In this document: piece by piece, positions 1 to 6,351 of the stretch
Layout: the number at the start of each line of letters is the position of its first letter
Position numbering within the stretch: the stretch's first letter is position 1
Assembly (NCBI GenBank): GCA_020027415.1
Contig: JAHRAW010000016.1
Location: 1 to 8,873 of the forward strand
Source of the DNA: Gammaproteobacteria bacterium
Lineage (GTDB): Bacteria > Pseudomonadota > Gammaproteobacteria > Arenicellales > Poriferihabitantaceae
Direction: 5' to 3'
Length of the DNA: 8,873 nucleotides
The notes under the pieces: model-generated
Told to the model about the DNA's origin: nothing
Seen by the model: only the letters and a program-made list of their open reading frames with translations
The model's database searches: none
Translations under genes and position numbers: made by a program

Positions 1-419
1 GGGTTAAAAACGATTATCAACCGCTCCAATCGTTTGCCGATATGGGCGTTGCGAGAAGAAACTACAGGCATCGCATTGCCGGCGGCAGGGGGCGGGTCGG
101 CGCGTTGTTGAACGCCGATGAAGAACCTAACCAGATTGCCGCAACCGCGCAACAAGATATCAAAGTGAAAGAGATGCCGCGACACATTGTGCAGAATGCG
201 GTTTCGCAAAACCCGTTTTTTGCGTTTGACACGCTTCAACGCCACTTCCCGCATGTCACCTCGGTGCGGAAAATGATCGCCGCGGAGGAGTATTTGGGCG
301 GCTTGGAAATCACTTTTTGCGGTGCGCCGAACGAACTTGAAAACCTTTCCAACCAAGATCAGTTATCTGCGGTATCCGGGTTGCTTAAGGAACTTGAATT
401 GCAGATACGCAACGGCAAC

Positions 420-456
420 GCCGAACCCCGAAGCGCCGAACCCCGAAGCACTGAAC
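420..456 (+). repeat. 15-bp tandem duplication inside the res remnant
   Basis: The unit GCCGAACCCCGAAGC occurs at 420-434 and again at 435-449, followed by a decayed third start (ACTGAAC, 450-456). In the res frame it encodes AEPRS twice. It lies where intact Res proteins usually have a short variable linker. Confidence 0.8.
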
Positions 457-497
457 ATAAGCCAAAGCGTGTCGCCGCTGTTTTCTCAGATAAAAAT

Positions 498-534
498 CTA
501 CCACGAACTAGGGGCACTAAGGACACGAAGCACA
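498..534. repeat. Degenerate CACGAAG-type short repeat
   Basis: The stretch contains CCACGAACTA, GGGGCACTAA and GGACACGAAGCAC, near-repeats of a CACNAAG core about 9-10 bp apart. Similar CACGAAGGACACGAAG-type runs are familiar as intergenic repeats in bacterial genomes. Here the run sits exactly where the Res homology ends, suggesting that the gene's last codons are repeat DNA and not original coding sequence. Assignment to a repeat family is from memory and uncertain. Confidence 0.4.
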
Positions 535-639
535 GCCGCAACACCAATAATGATGCCAATTTTATCGCCACCATGCGCGCCCCCACCGGCCATGCTCAGC
601 GCGTTGAATGGCTTGCAAAAAGATAACCATTGCCACCCA

Positions 640-2121
640 TCAAGAATCCAGCGGGATTACCACGAATCTGGATTGCGCATCGCGTTTCACCAATAGCAAC
701 ACCGATTTTTGTTTGGCTTTGCGCGCCGCCTTGAGCGCGGCTTTCATCTCGTCTGCAGAGTTGATTTGCCGTTTGTCAAAGCGCGTGATGAGGTCGCCTT
801 CACGCAGGCGGCGTTGCGCCGCCACGCTGCCCGCATCCACCGCCGCCACCAGTGCGCCGGCGGCGTCTTCTGGCAGGCCATATCGCTCGCGCAGTTCGCG
901 GTTTAAAGTGCGCACCGACAAACCGAGCAAGTCAAATTTGAGGGTCTTCGCCGATTTCGGCGGCGGCGCATCATCGGCGACTTCGGCGGCGTTGTGAGCG
1001 ATGACGGCGTGCACGGTTTGGCGTTGTTCATCGCGCCAGATTTCAAGTTCCACCGTGGTTTTGTTTTCGGTCAAGGCGACCAGTTTTGGCAGGTCGCGCA
1101 TTTTGGCGACCGCCTTGCCGTCGTAGGCGAGGATGATATCACCCGCCTGTAGACCGGCTTTTTCCGCCGGGCTGTCCGCCACCACTTGCGCGACCAGTGC
1201 GCCGGCGGCTTTTTCCAAGCCCAGTCGGGCGGCAATCTCGGCGTTCACGGGTTGAATTTGAACGCCTAAAAAGCCGCGCTGCACCACCCCTTGGTCGCGT
1301 AATTGCGCAATGACATGGCTTGCCAGCGACGACGGGATGGCAAAGCCGATGCCGACGTTGCCGCCGTTGGGAGAGAAAATGGCGCTGTTGACGCCAATCA
1401 CTTGGCCTTGCGTGTTGAATAGCGGGCCGCCGGAATTGCCGCGGTTGAGCGGCGCGTCAATTTGGATGAAATCGTCCAACGGACCGGCATGAATATCGCG
1501 CCCGCGCGCCGAGATGATGCCGCTCGTGGCGGTGCCGCCGAGCCCGAACGGGTTGCCGATGGCGACCACCCAATCGCCCACCTGCGCCGCATCCGAATCG
1601 CCGAATTGCACATACGGCAACGGTTGCGCGGCGGTGATTTTCAACAACGCCAAGTCGGTTTTCGGGTCGCGCCCTCTCAGGCTCGCCGGCAAGCGGGTGC
1701 CGTCGTCCAACACCACCTCAATTTCATCGGCGTTTTCTATGACATGGTGATTGGTCACCACCAAGCCTTCGGCATCAATGATGAAGCCGGAACCGACCGC
1801 GGTGGCGCTTGGCTGCTCCGGCGATGATCTCGGCGGCAGACCGTCAAAAAAGCGGCGGAAAAATTCCTCCAACTGCGGGTTTTGGTTGCCGCGCCATGGG
1901 TTGCCTTGAACTGCGCCGGTATGCATGGTGATGGAAACCGTGACCACCGCCGGCTTTACCGCTTTCACTAAAGTGGCGAAGCCTTGTTGAATCTGCAACG
2001 CCGGCGCAGCGGCGGCTTGGGCAGTCGCCGCGTGCGCCCATGGCGGCGTTGAAAAAATCATCACTAAGGCGGCGAGCGCGGCGCATCGCGCGCAACTGGT
2101 TAAATCGGTTGGTGCATGCAT
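640..2121 (-). CDS. degP: Periplasmic serine protease/chaperone, Do (DegP/DegQ/MucD) family
   Basis: This is a 493-residue trypsin-like protease with two PDZ domains that degrades or refolds misfolded envelope proteins in the periplasm. Residues 1-31 form a Sec signal peptide (one Arg, hydrophobic stretch, cleavage after WAHA). The catalytic triad is visible: His126 in VVTNHHVIEN, Asp156 in DPKTDLALLKI and Ser230 in NRGNSGGPLF. The LA-loop region is rich in aromatic residues and arginine (LEEFFRRFFDGLPP, about 84-97). PDZ1 spans about 279-374 (starting RGFLGVQIQPV) and PDZ2 about 397-490. Length and order are typical of the family. The PDZ2 style (LGLSVRTLNRELRERYG) resembles MucD/DegQ more than E. 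coli DegP, so the exact paralogue is open. I chose the ATG at 2119-2121 because GAGG lies 6 nt upstream and the signal peptide then starts normally. ATG at 2133 or 2205 are longer options with poorer ribosome sites. No clear terminator is seen after the stop. Confidence 0.93.
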   Translation of the reverse strand: MHAPTDLTSCARCAALAALVMIFSTPPWAHAATAQAAAAPALQIQQGFATLVKAVKPAVVTVSITMHTGAVQGNPWRGNQNPQLEEFFRRFFDGLPPRSSPEQPSATAVGSGFIIDAEGLVVTNHHVIENADEIEVVLDDGTRLPASLRGRDPKTDLALLKITAAQPLPYVQFGDSDAAQVGDWVVAIGNPFGLGGTATSGIISARGRDIHAGPLDDFIQIDAPLNRGNSGGPLFNTQGQVIGVNSAIFSPNGGNVGIGFAIPSSLASHVIAQLRDQGVVQRGFLGVQIQPVNAEIAARLGLEKAAGALVAQVVADSPAEKAGLQAGDIILAYDGKAVAKMRDLPKLVALTENKTTVELEIWRDEQRQTVHAVIAHNAAEVADDAPPPKSAKTLKFDLLGLSVRTLNRELRERYGLPEDAAGALVAAVDAGSVAAQRRLREGDLITRFDKRQINSADEMKAALKAARKAKQKSVLLLVKRDAQSRFVVIPLDS

Positions 2122-2300
2122 TAAAAGCCTCATCGTAATGGTGGCTGGTTGTAAGGGAAACAAAAAATAAGGTACGCAAAAAACGCGGCAGCCGCAAATT
2201 GGCATACGCGCGGATAAGGTGCTTTAACAAATATGATAACGCAATCGCGCGCCGTTTTGAAGGGGCAGTGCCGCGTGCCGCGCAATGCACAATGCGCGTC

Positions 2301-2318
2301 GCCGTAGCCGTAGCCGTA
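2301..2318. repeat. (GCCGTA)3 tandem hexanucleotide
   Basis: Three perfect copies of GCCGTA lie in the divergent region between the protease gene and the permease gene. Just upstream, 2280-2297 is an imperfect dyad with arms GCGCA and TGCGC. The rest of this 264-bp gap shows no riboswitch and no convincing sigma70 promoter. A TACAAT at 2344-2349 could be a -10 box but lacks a matching -35. Confidence 0.7.
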
Positions 2319-2385
2319 ACGCAATCGCCGCCCGCGAACCAGTTACAATACTAAATAAACCCCCGCCCTTCACGCCGCCCTGATC

Positions 2386-3510
2386 ATGTCCGGTTATTCA
2401 AAAAATCGCCGCCGCGCCTTGCTCGCCTTGCTCACCATGTTGTTAATCGTGGTGGCAGTGGCTTCGTTGCGTAGCGGAGTGATCGCCACCCCTTTAAGCG
2501 AAGTGGTGGCGCACTTGCCGGCCGCCATCGCCGCGATATTCGCGCCCTATCGCGAAGTCGCCGCGCCGGGCATAGACCCGGTTGCGCCCATTGTGCCCAT
2601 TGCGCGCGCGCAACTGATTATCATTCTCGCTGAAATCCGCATTCCGCGGTTGCTGCTTGGTCTCCTGGTGGGCGCCGGGCTTGCCATCTGCGGCGTCGTG
2701 ATGCAGGGGCTGTTTCGCAATCCGATGGCGGATCCGGGGCTGCTTGGGGTTTCCTCCGGCGCCGCCTTAGGCGCGGTGTTAAGCATCGTCTTTGGCGGCA
2801 AATTGGCGGCTTGGTGGCTGCTTGCCGACAGTCCATTATTTTTGTTATGGCTGCTACCGGCGATGGCGTTTAGCGGCGGGCTGGCGAGCCTGTGGGTGGT
2901 GTATCGGCTGTCCTTAGTGAACGGCAAAACCGACATTGCCACCATGCTATTGGCGGGCATCGCCATCAACGCCATCCTCGGCGCGCTCATCGGCTTACTC
3001 AGCTATATCGCCGACGATGCGCAGTTGCGCACGCTGATCTTTTGGAGCCTCGGCAGTTTGGAAATTACCGATTGGCGCAAATTGTCGGTGGCGTTGCTCA
3101 TCATCCTCCCCGCGCTGGGGTGGCTGGCGCGCTACGGCGATTCGCTGAACGCCAACCTATTGGGCGAGCGCGAAGCCGGACACCTCGGTTTTGATATGGA
3201 AAAAGTGAAACAACAACTAATCGTGTTGGTGGCGGTGGTGGTCGGCGTGGCGGTGTGTGTGAGCGGCGTCATCGGCTTTGTCGGCTTGGTGGTGCCGCAT
3301 TTAATCCGCTTGCTCATCGGTCCCGACCATCGGCTGTTATTGCCGGCGGCGGCCATTTTTGGCGCCACCTTGTTGGTGGCGGCGGATATGATCGCGCGCA
3401 GCGTCGCGGCGCCGGCGGAAATCCCGATTGGCTTAATCACCGCCATCCTCGGCGGTCCATTCTTCTTATGGCTATTAGTGCGGTATCATCGCGCCAAGTC
3501 GCGCGCCTAA
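2386..3510 (+). CDS. hmuU: FecCD-family ABC transporter permease, heme (HmuU)-like, possibly serving cobalamin
   Basis: This 374-residue polytopic inner-membrane protein is the permease of an iron-siderophore/heme/B12 type II ABC importer. It is highly hydrophobic with about ten predicted membrane segments, the first at about 11-28. Family motifs seen are RIPRLL (85-90), QGLFRNPMADPGLLGVSSGA (107-126), GFVGLVVPHLIR (298-309) and PAEIPIGLITAILGGPFFLW (343-362). The segment YIADDAQLRTLIFWSLGSL (207-225) is what I associate with hemin permeases (HmuU) more than with enteric BtuC. A longer than usual Ala/Pro-rich periplasmic stretch lies at about 50-75. The ATPase gene follows after 19 bp, so the two form an operon. 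No substrate-binding protein or receptor is adjacent on this strand; the only ones nearby are btuF and btuB, convergent on the other strand. The substrate is therefore uncertain. The start ATG has a weak ribosome site (CGCCGCCCTGATC upstream). Confidence 0.88.
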   Translation: MSGYSKNRRRALLALLTMLLIVVAVASLRSGVIATPLSEVVAHLPAAIAAIFAPYREVAAPGIDPVAPIVPIARAQLIIILAEIRIPRLLLGLLVGAGLAICGVVMQGLFRNPMADPGLLGVSSGAALGAVLSIVFGGKLAAWWLLADSPLFLLWLLPAMAFSGGLASLWVVYRLSLVNGKTDIATMLLAGIAINAILGALIGLLSYIADDAQLRTLIFWSLGSLEITDWRKLSVALLIILPALGWLARYGDSLNANLLGEREAGHLGFDMEKVKQQLIVLVAVVVGVAVCVSGVIGFVGLVVPHLIRLLIGPDHRLLLPAAAIFGATLLVAADMIARSVAAPAEIPIGLITAILGGPFFLWLLVRYHRAKSRA

Positions 3511-3529
3511 CAGGAGTCGGCGGCGAGCG

Positions 3530-4345
3530 ATGCTGAACGCGCACAAGGTCTCGGTGCACCGCGGCGGGCGCGCGTTGTTGGATGGCTTCACCGCGCGCTT
3601 CGCGCCCGCCGAATTGGCGATGGTGGTGGGCGCCAACGGCGCCGGCAAAACCACCCTGCTGCGCTGTTTGAACGGCGAACTCCCACCCACGCACGGCAGC
3701 GTTGAATTCGCCAGCCGCCCGCTGGCGCACTGGTCGCGCGTGCAACTGGCGCGCGCGCGCGCGGTATTGCCGCAGCAATCCAGTTTGGATTTTCCGTTCA
3801 TAGTCGGCGATGTGGCGCTGATGGGGCGCATGCCGCACGCGACTTCGGCTGCGGAAAACCGCGCCATCGCCGCCGAGGCGCTTGCACTATGCGATTGCGC
3901 GCACCTCATCGCCCGCGCGTACACCAGCCTGTCGGGCGGCGAACAGCAGCGCGTGCAAATCGCCCGCGTCATCGCGCAGATTTACCGCCGCCGCGCCGCG
4001 CGCGAACCTGAACACGAACGCTTCCTGCTGTTGGATGAACCCGTGGCGGCGCTGGATCTGAGCCATCAATACGCGCTGATGCGGCTGCTCAAACGTTTGC
4101 AAAGCGAACACAAAATCGGCATCGTTTGCGCCTTGCACAACCTCAATTTAGTGGCGCAATTTGCCGACCGCGCCCTCGTTATGCAGCGTGGAAAATTAGT
4201 CGCCGACGGTGCGCCGCTGGAAGTGTTCACCGAATCGCTGATGCGCGAGGTGTTCAATTTAGAAGTGGCGGTGCAACGACACCCTGAAAATAACGCGATT
4301 CCACTGCTCATCCCACGCCTGACCAATGATTCCAATATCAATTGA
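3530..4345 (+). CDS. hmuV: ABC transporter ATP-binding protein, HmuV-like
   Basis: This 271-residue cytoplasmic ATPase energises the preceding permease. Walker A is GANGAGKT (34-41). The Q-loop is in LPQQSSLDFPF (80-90), the ABC signature is LSGGEQQRVQIARV (134-147), Walker B is FLLLDE (165-170), and the H-loop His203 is in ALHNLN. The features LPQQSSLDFPFIVGDVALMG plus MPH, the insertion RRRAAREPEHERF before Walker B, and the tail MREVFNLEV with an HP motif followed by IPLLIP match hemin importer ATPases (HmuV). AGGAG lies 13 nt before the ATG, which is long, but the N-terminus fits the family. A 15-nt alternating GC run (3749-3763) lies inside codons 73-78. The stop codon overlaps the promoter of the next gene. 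By context it may also serve cobalamin uptake with BtuF; this is inference. Confidence 0.93.
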   Translation: MLNAHKVSVHRGGRALLDGFTARFAPAELAMVVGANGAGKTTLLRCLNGELPPTHGSVEFASRPLAHWSRVQLARARAVLPQQSSLDFPFIVGDVALMGRMPHATSAAENRAIAAEALALCDCAHLIARAYTSLSGGEQQRVQIARVIAQIYRRRAAREPEHERFLLLDEPVAALDLSHQYALMRLLKRLQSEHKIGIVCALHNLNLVAQFADRALVMQRGKLVADGAPLEVFTESLMREVFNLEVAVQRHPENNAIPLLIPRLTNDSNIN

Positions 4346-4370
4346 CATCCCCACCCAAATCGGTTACATT
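4342..4370 (+). promoter_or_regulatory. Sigma70-like promoter of the beta-barrel gene
   Basis: A perfect -35 TTGACA (4342-4347) and a -10 TACATT (4365-4370, four of six matches) are separated by 17 bp. The -35 overlaps the stop codon of the upstream ATPase gene. Transcription would start near 4377, giving a leader of about 74 nt. This makes the beta-barrel gene transcribable independently of the transporter pair. Confidence 0.6.
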
Positions 4371-4450
4371 CCCCACACGCGCAGGCACCCAATCAGGTTG
4401 TCTGCTCAAACACAACCACATTTTCATCAAACTACTACGGAGATTTTCGC

Positions 4451-5174
4451 ATGACAAAATCCATCCAAGCCCTTAACCATTTTACCCCCCCCCCAATTTT
4501 CGGCTAACCGCCGCTGGGGCATTGGGCGGGCGCGCGCTTGCTTTCTGGTTGCTTGCGTAACGCTCAGCCTATCCACCGCCCATGCCGAGTTCCGCGTCGG
4601 CGTGGAATTGTCGCCGACTCGATCGGCAACCGGCTTTAACTATTCAATCAACACCTTCGTCAATGGCTCCCACCGCGATATCGATACTTCCATCGGCGTG
4701 TTCGGGCAATACCGCCACGCAATCAACCCCTCCACCGCGATTGGCATCCACCTCGCTTATCGCCAAGACGACAGCGTATACCGCGATTATCAGATCAATC
4801 GATCTGTCAACTTCACGGTATCCGCCGACAACGCTTATGAAGTGTTGGGCTTCGTCGCCCGGCATGGCAAAGCAGTCAATCCGTTCGTAATGCTTGGCGT
4901 GCGTCAGGTAGAAACGGAGAGTTTGTTGAGCGGGATGGTCTCCATTACGCCTGTCCAGCAAAGTAGCGAGGACGACCTGACCGGCTGGACTTTCGCCGCC
5001 GGCGTGGAGATGCCGTTGGCGCAAAACTGGTTCGCGCAAATGGCGGTGCAATACACCGACTATGGCGAAGAAATTGAAACCACCCAGACGGGCGGCGGCT
5101 TAACAGTCCCAACAAGCATTGATTTTGACCTGCAGCAAACCGGCTTGCGCTTTGCGCTGGGCTATGCCTTCTGA
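4451..5174 (+). CDS. Small outer-membrane beta-barrel protein, frameshifted at a poly-C tract (probable phase-variable gene, OFF here)
   Basis: A strong ribosome site (GGAG, 8 nt spacing) precedes the ATG at 4451. The frame enters a run of ten C (4485-4494) and hits TAA at 4505-4507 after 18 codons. Removing one C (or adding two) restores a continuous 240-residue protein. It has a signal peptide (RRWGIGRARACFLVACVTLS then STAHA, cleavage after residue 45) and a 195-residue mature part starting EFRVGVELSP. With C11 it stops at about 4558. The mature part alternates polar and hydrophobic residues in strand-like stretches (IGVFGQYRHAI, AIGIHLAYRQD, PFVMLGVRQVE, WTFAAGVEMPL, WFAQMAVQYTDY, TGLRFALGYAF). 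It ends in a C-terminal Phe, as expected of an eight-stranded barrel folded by BAM. No specific function can be assigned. A shorter GTG start at 4602 lies inside the mature barrel and is not credible. A sequencing error in the homopolymer is the main alternative. Confidence 0.82.
4485..4494 (+). repeat. Poly-C tract (C10) within the signal-peptide coding region
   Basis: Ten consecutive C fall between codons 12 and 15 of the beta-barrel gene. Homopolymers of this length slip during replication, and in several pathogens poly-C or poly-G tracts switch surface-protein genes on and off. Only lengths congruent with C9 (C9, C12) keep the downstream barrel in frame. Confidence 0.9.
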
Positions 5175-5216
5175 CGAGTGCTCCGCCGCTGGGCGGAATA
5201 CGAGAATGACGAACAG

Positions 5217-5243
5217 GAAACGGGGCATTCGCCCCGTTTTTTA
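5217..5243 (+). terminator. Rho-independent terminator after the beta-barrel gene
   Basis: The stem ACGGGGC / GCCCCGT has an ATTC loop and is followed directly by a T-rich run (TTTTTTA). It begins about 45 nt after the barrel gene stop. The upstream side is only weakly A-rich on the plus strand, so termination for the convergent btuBF transcript is possible but less clear. Confidence 0.85.
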
Positions 5244-5278
5244 TTTCTCCCATTCGTAAAGGTGGGAGTCCAAATTGA

Positions 5279-5343
5279 CTCGTCATTCCCGCCAACTCCA
5301 CCCTCGTCATTCCCGCGATCCTTTAAGCGGGGGACGAGGTGGG
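5279..5343. repeat. Degenerate dispersed repeat with hairpin (CGTCATTCCCGC type)
   Basis: CTCGTCATTCCCGC occurs twice, at 5279-5292 and 5303-5316. The second copy opens an inverted repeat: CTCGTC and CCCGC pair with GCGGG and GACGAG around a GATCCTTTAA loop (about 5303-5338), followed by GATTCCAGCC. It resembles the CGTCATTCCCGC...GCGGGAATCCAG palindromic repeats seen between genes in many proteobacteria. It lies between convergent genes and could aid transcript-end formation. Confidence 0.6.
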
Positions 5344-5362
5344 CGACGGAGATTCCAGCCAT

Positions 5363-6307
5363 TCAATTTTCGCGGCGTTGCCGAACTTGATCAATCTGCT
5401 CGCACAAATTACGCAAGCCCATAATCATCCGCGCGGTATTGCGATGCATGGCGCCGTCCACCCACACAAAGCCGTCGTGTTGCACCGCGCTCAGCGACGC
5501 CCATTTTTTCCACCACGCGCGTTGTTGTTGCGGCGGTTGCCCGGGCACGCGCGCGGTGATAATTATATCCGGGTCGGCTTGCAAGATCGCTTCCAGACTG
5601 AGTTGCGGCGCGATAATCGGCAAGTGCGCGAACGCGTTGCGCGCGCCGCAAAGCTCCAACGCGCGGCTGAGCAGGTGCGCGCCGTTGATGGTCATAAGCG
5701 GCTCGCGCCATACTTGATAAAACACGGTTTGCGTGCTTTTGCCGCCGAATTGGGCGCGCACCTGCGCCAACTCCTCGCGCAAGTGCGCGGCGGGCGGATG
5801 GATCAACGCGCTACTGCCCGCCAACAACGCCAACTCCTCAATATTCTCAATGATGTCGGCAAAATTGCGCGGCTCGGAATAATACAACTGGAAGCCCAAC
5901 TGGGCGATTTTTTGCAGCGTCTCACGATTGCCGGCGGTTTCCCACGCCACCACTAAATCCGGCGCCAACGCCAGCACCGCTTCCAAATTGATGCGCGCGT
6001 AACTGTTGCCCACCGAGGCAAGGCGCGCCGCCGCCGGCGGATAATCGCTATGCTCCACCCCGCCCACCACCTTGCTGCCGGCGCCGGCTGAAAACAGGTT
6101 TTCGGTGTTGTGCGGGGACAGGCTGAGGATGCGCTCGGCGGGCTTTGCTAAGGTGACGCTGCGGTTGAAATCATCGGTGACGGTGATCGGTGCGCCGCTG
6201 ATTTGCTGAACGGCAAACAAGCCGACAACGCCGCACGCCAATCTTGCCAACTTGAGTCTGCGCCCGCACCCAAACCCAAACCAGCACCCGCGCGCCCGCC
6301 GCCGCAT
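5363..6307 (-). CDS. btuF: Periplasmic cobalamin-binding protein BtuF (ABC importer substrate-binding protein)
   Basis: This 314-residue type III periplasmic binding protein (helical-backbone, two-lobed) captures vitamin B12 delivered by BtuB and hands it to an ABC permease. Residues 1-39 are an arginine-rich signal peptide with a hydrophobic core (ARLACGVVGLFAVQQISGA), cleaved before PITVTDDF. BtuF hallmarks are PAERILSLSPHNTENLFSAG (56-75), GVEHSDYPPAA (83-93), INLEAVLALAPDLVVAW (106-122) and the C-terminal AMHRNTARMIMGLRNLCEQI. Glu109 and Glu239 (SLEAILQ) align with the two lobe glutamates that dock onto permease arginines in E. coli BtuCDF. The mature length (about 275) is close to the E. 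coli protein. The gene directly follows btuB. The ATG at 6305-6307 (or the adjacent GTG at 6308-6310) has AGGGG upstream. A GTG at 6353-6355 overlapping the btuB TGA (GTGA) would add 16 residues and is a real alternative. Confidence 0.9.
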   Translation of the reverse strand: MRRRARGCWFGFGCGRRLKLARLACGVVGLFAVQQISGAPITVTDDFNRSVTLAKPAERILSLSPHNTENLFSAGAGSKVVGGVEHSDYPPAAARLASVGNSYARINLEAVLALAPDLVVAWETAGNRETLQKIAQLGFQLYYSEPRNFADIIENIEELALLAGSSALIHPPAAHLREELAQVRAQFGGKSTQTVFYQVWREPLMTINGAHLLSRALELCGARNAFAHLPIIAPQLSLEAILQADPDIIITARVPGQPPQQQRAWWKKWASLSAVQHDGFVWVDGAMHRNTARMIMGLRNLCEQIDQVRQRREN

Positions 6308-6351
6308 CACTTGCTTGCCCCTACCGCCGTCACGCGCGCTCGGTTTCCGCC

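Larger units (their letters stand above)
3..626 (+). pseudogene. Truncated type III restriction enzyme Res subunit (C-terminal part, partial at left edge)
   Basis: The frame is open from the left edge to a TAA at 624-626, so the start lies outside the window. From about 105 to 410 the translation matches the conserved segment after the helicase domains of type III restriction (Res) subunits. It includes DEEPNQIA, IKVKEMPRHIVQNA, NPFFAFDTLQRHFPHVTSVR, YLGGLEITF and NLSNQDQLSAV. Res proteins work with a Mod methyltransferase, translocate or slide on DNA using ATP, and cut with a C-terminal PD-(D/E)XK nuclease domain of roughly 200 residues. Here similarity fades after KPKRVAAVFSDK (about 457-492). 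The remaining 45 or so residues are low-complexity, are encoded by repeat-like DNA (about 500-540), and show no nuclease motif. I infer a 3'-truncated remnant. An in-frame 15-bp duplication (AEPRS twice) lies just before the break. The family assignment comes from recalled conserved motifs; the truncation is inference. Confidence 0.72.

Noticed and set aside
505..600. Minus-strand peptide with GGGAHGGDKIGIIIGVAAV, membrane-like
   Set aside because: It has no start or ribosome site, is short, and overlaps the res remnant tail and repeat DNA. No family was recognised, so it was not called as a gene fragment.
2122..2205. Longer protease start at 2205 or 2133
   Set aside because: The extra residues precede an already complete signal peptide and these starts lack a good ribosome site.
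2228..2246. Fur box upstream of the heme-like permease
   Set aside because: AAATATGATAACGCAATCG matches the 19-bp Fur consensus at only about eight positions, with the second half absent.
4602..5174. Beta-barrel gene starting at GTG 4602
   Set aside because: It would lack a signal peptide and begin in the first barrel strand. The true 5' part is visible upstream in another frame, joined through the poly-C tract.
5339..5956. A 205-codon open frame on the plus strand opposite btuF
   Set aside because: It is antisense to a well-supported binding protein, with Arg/His/Ala-rich composition typical of shadow frames.
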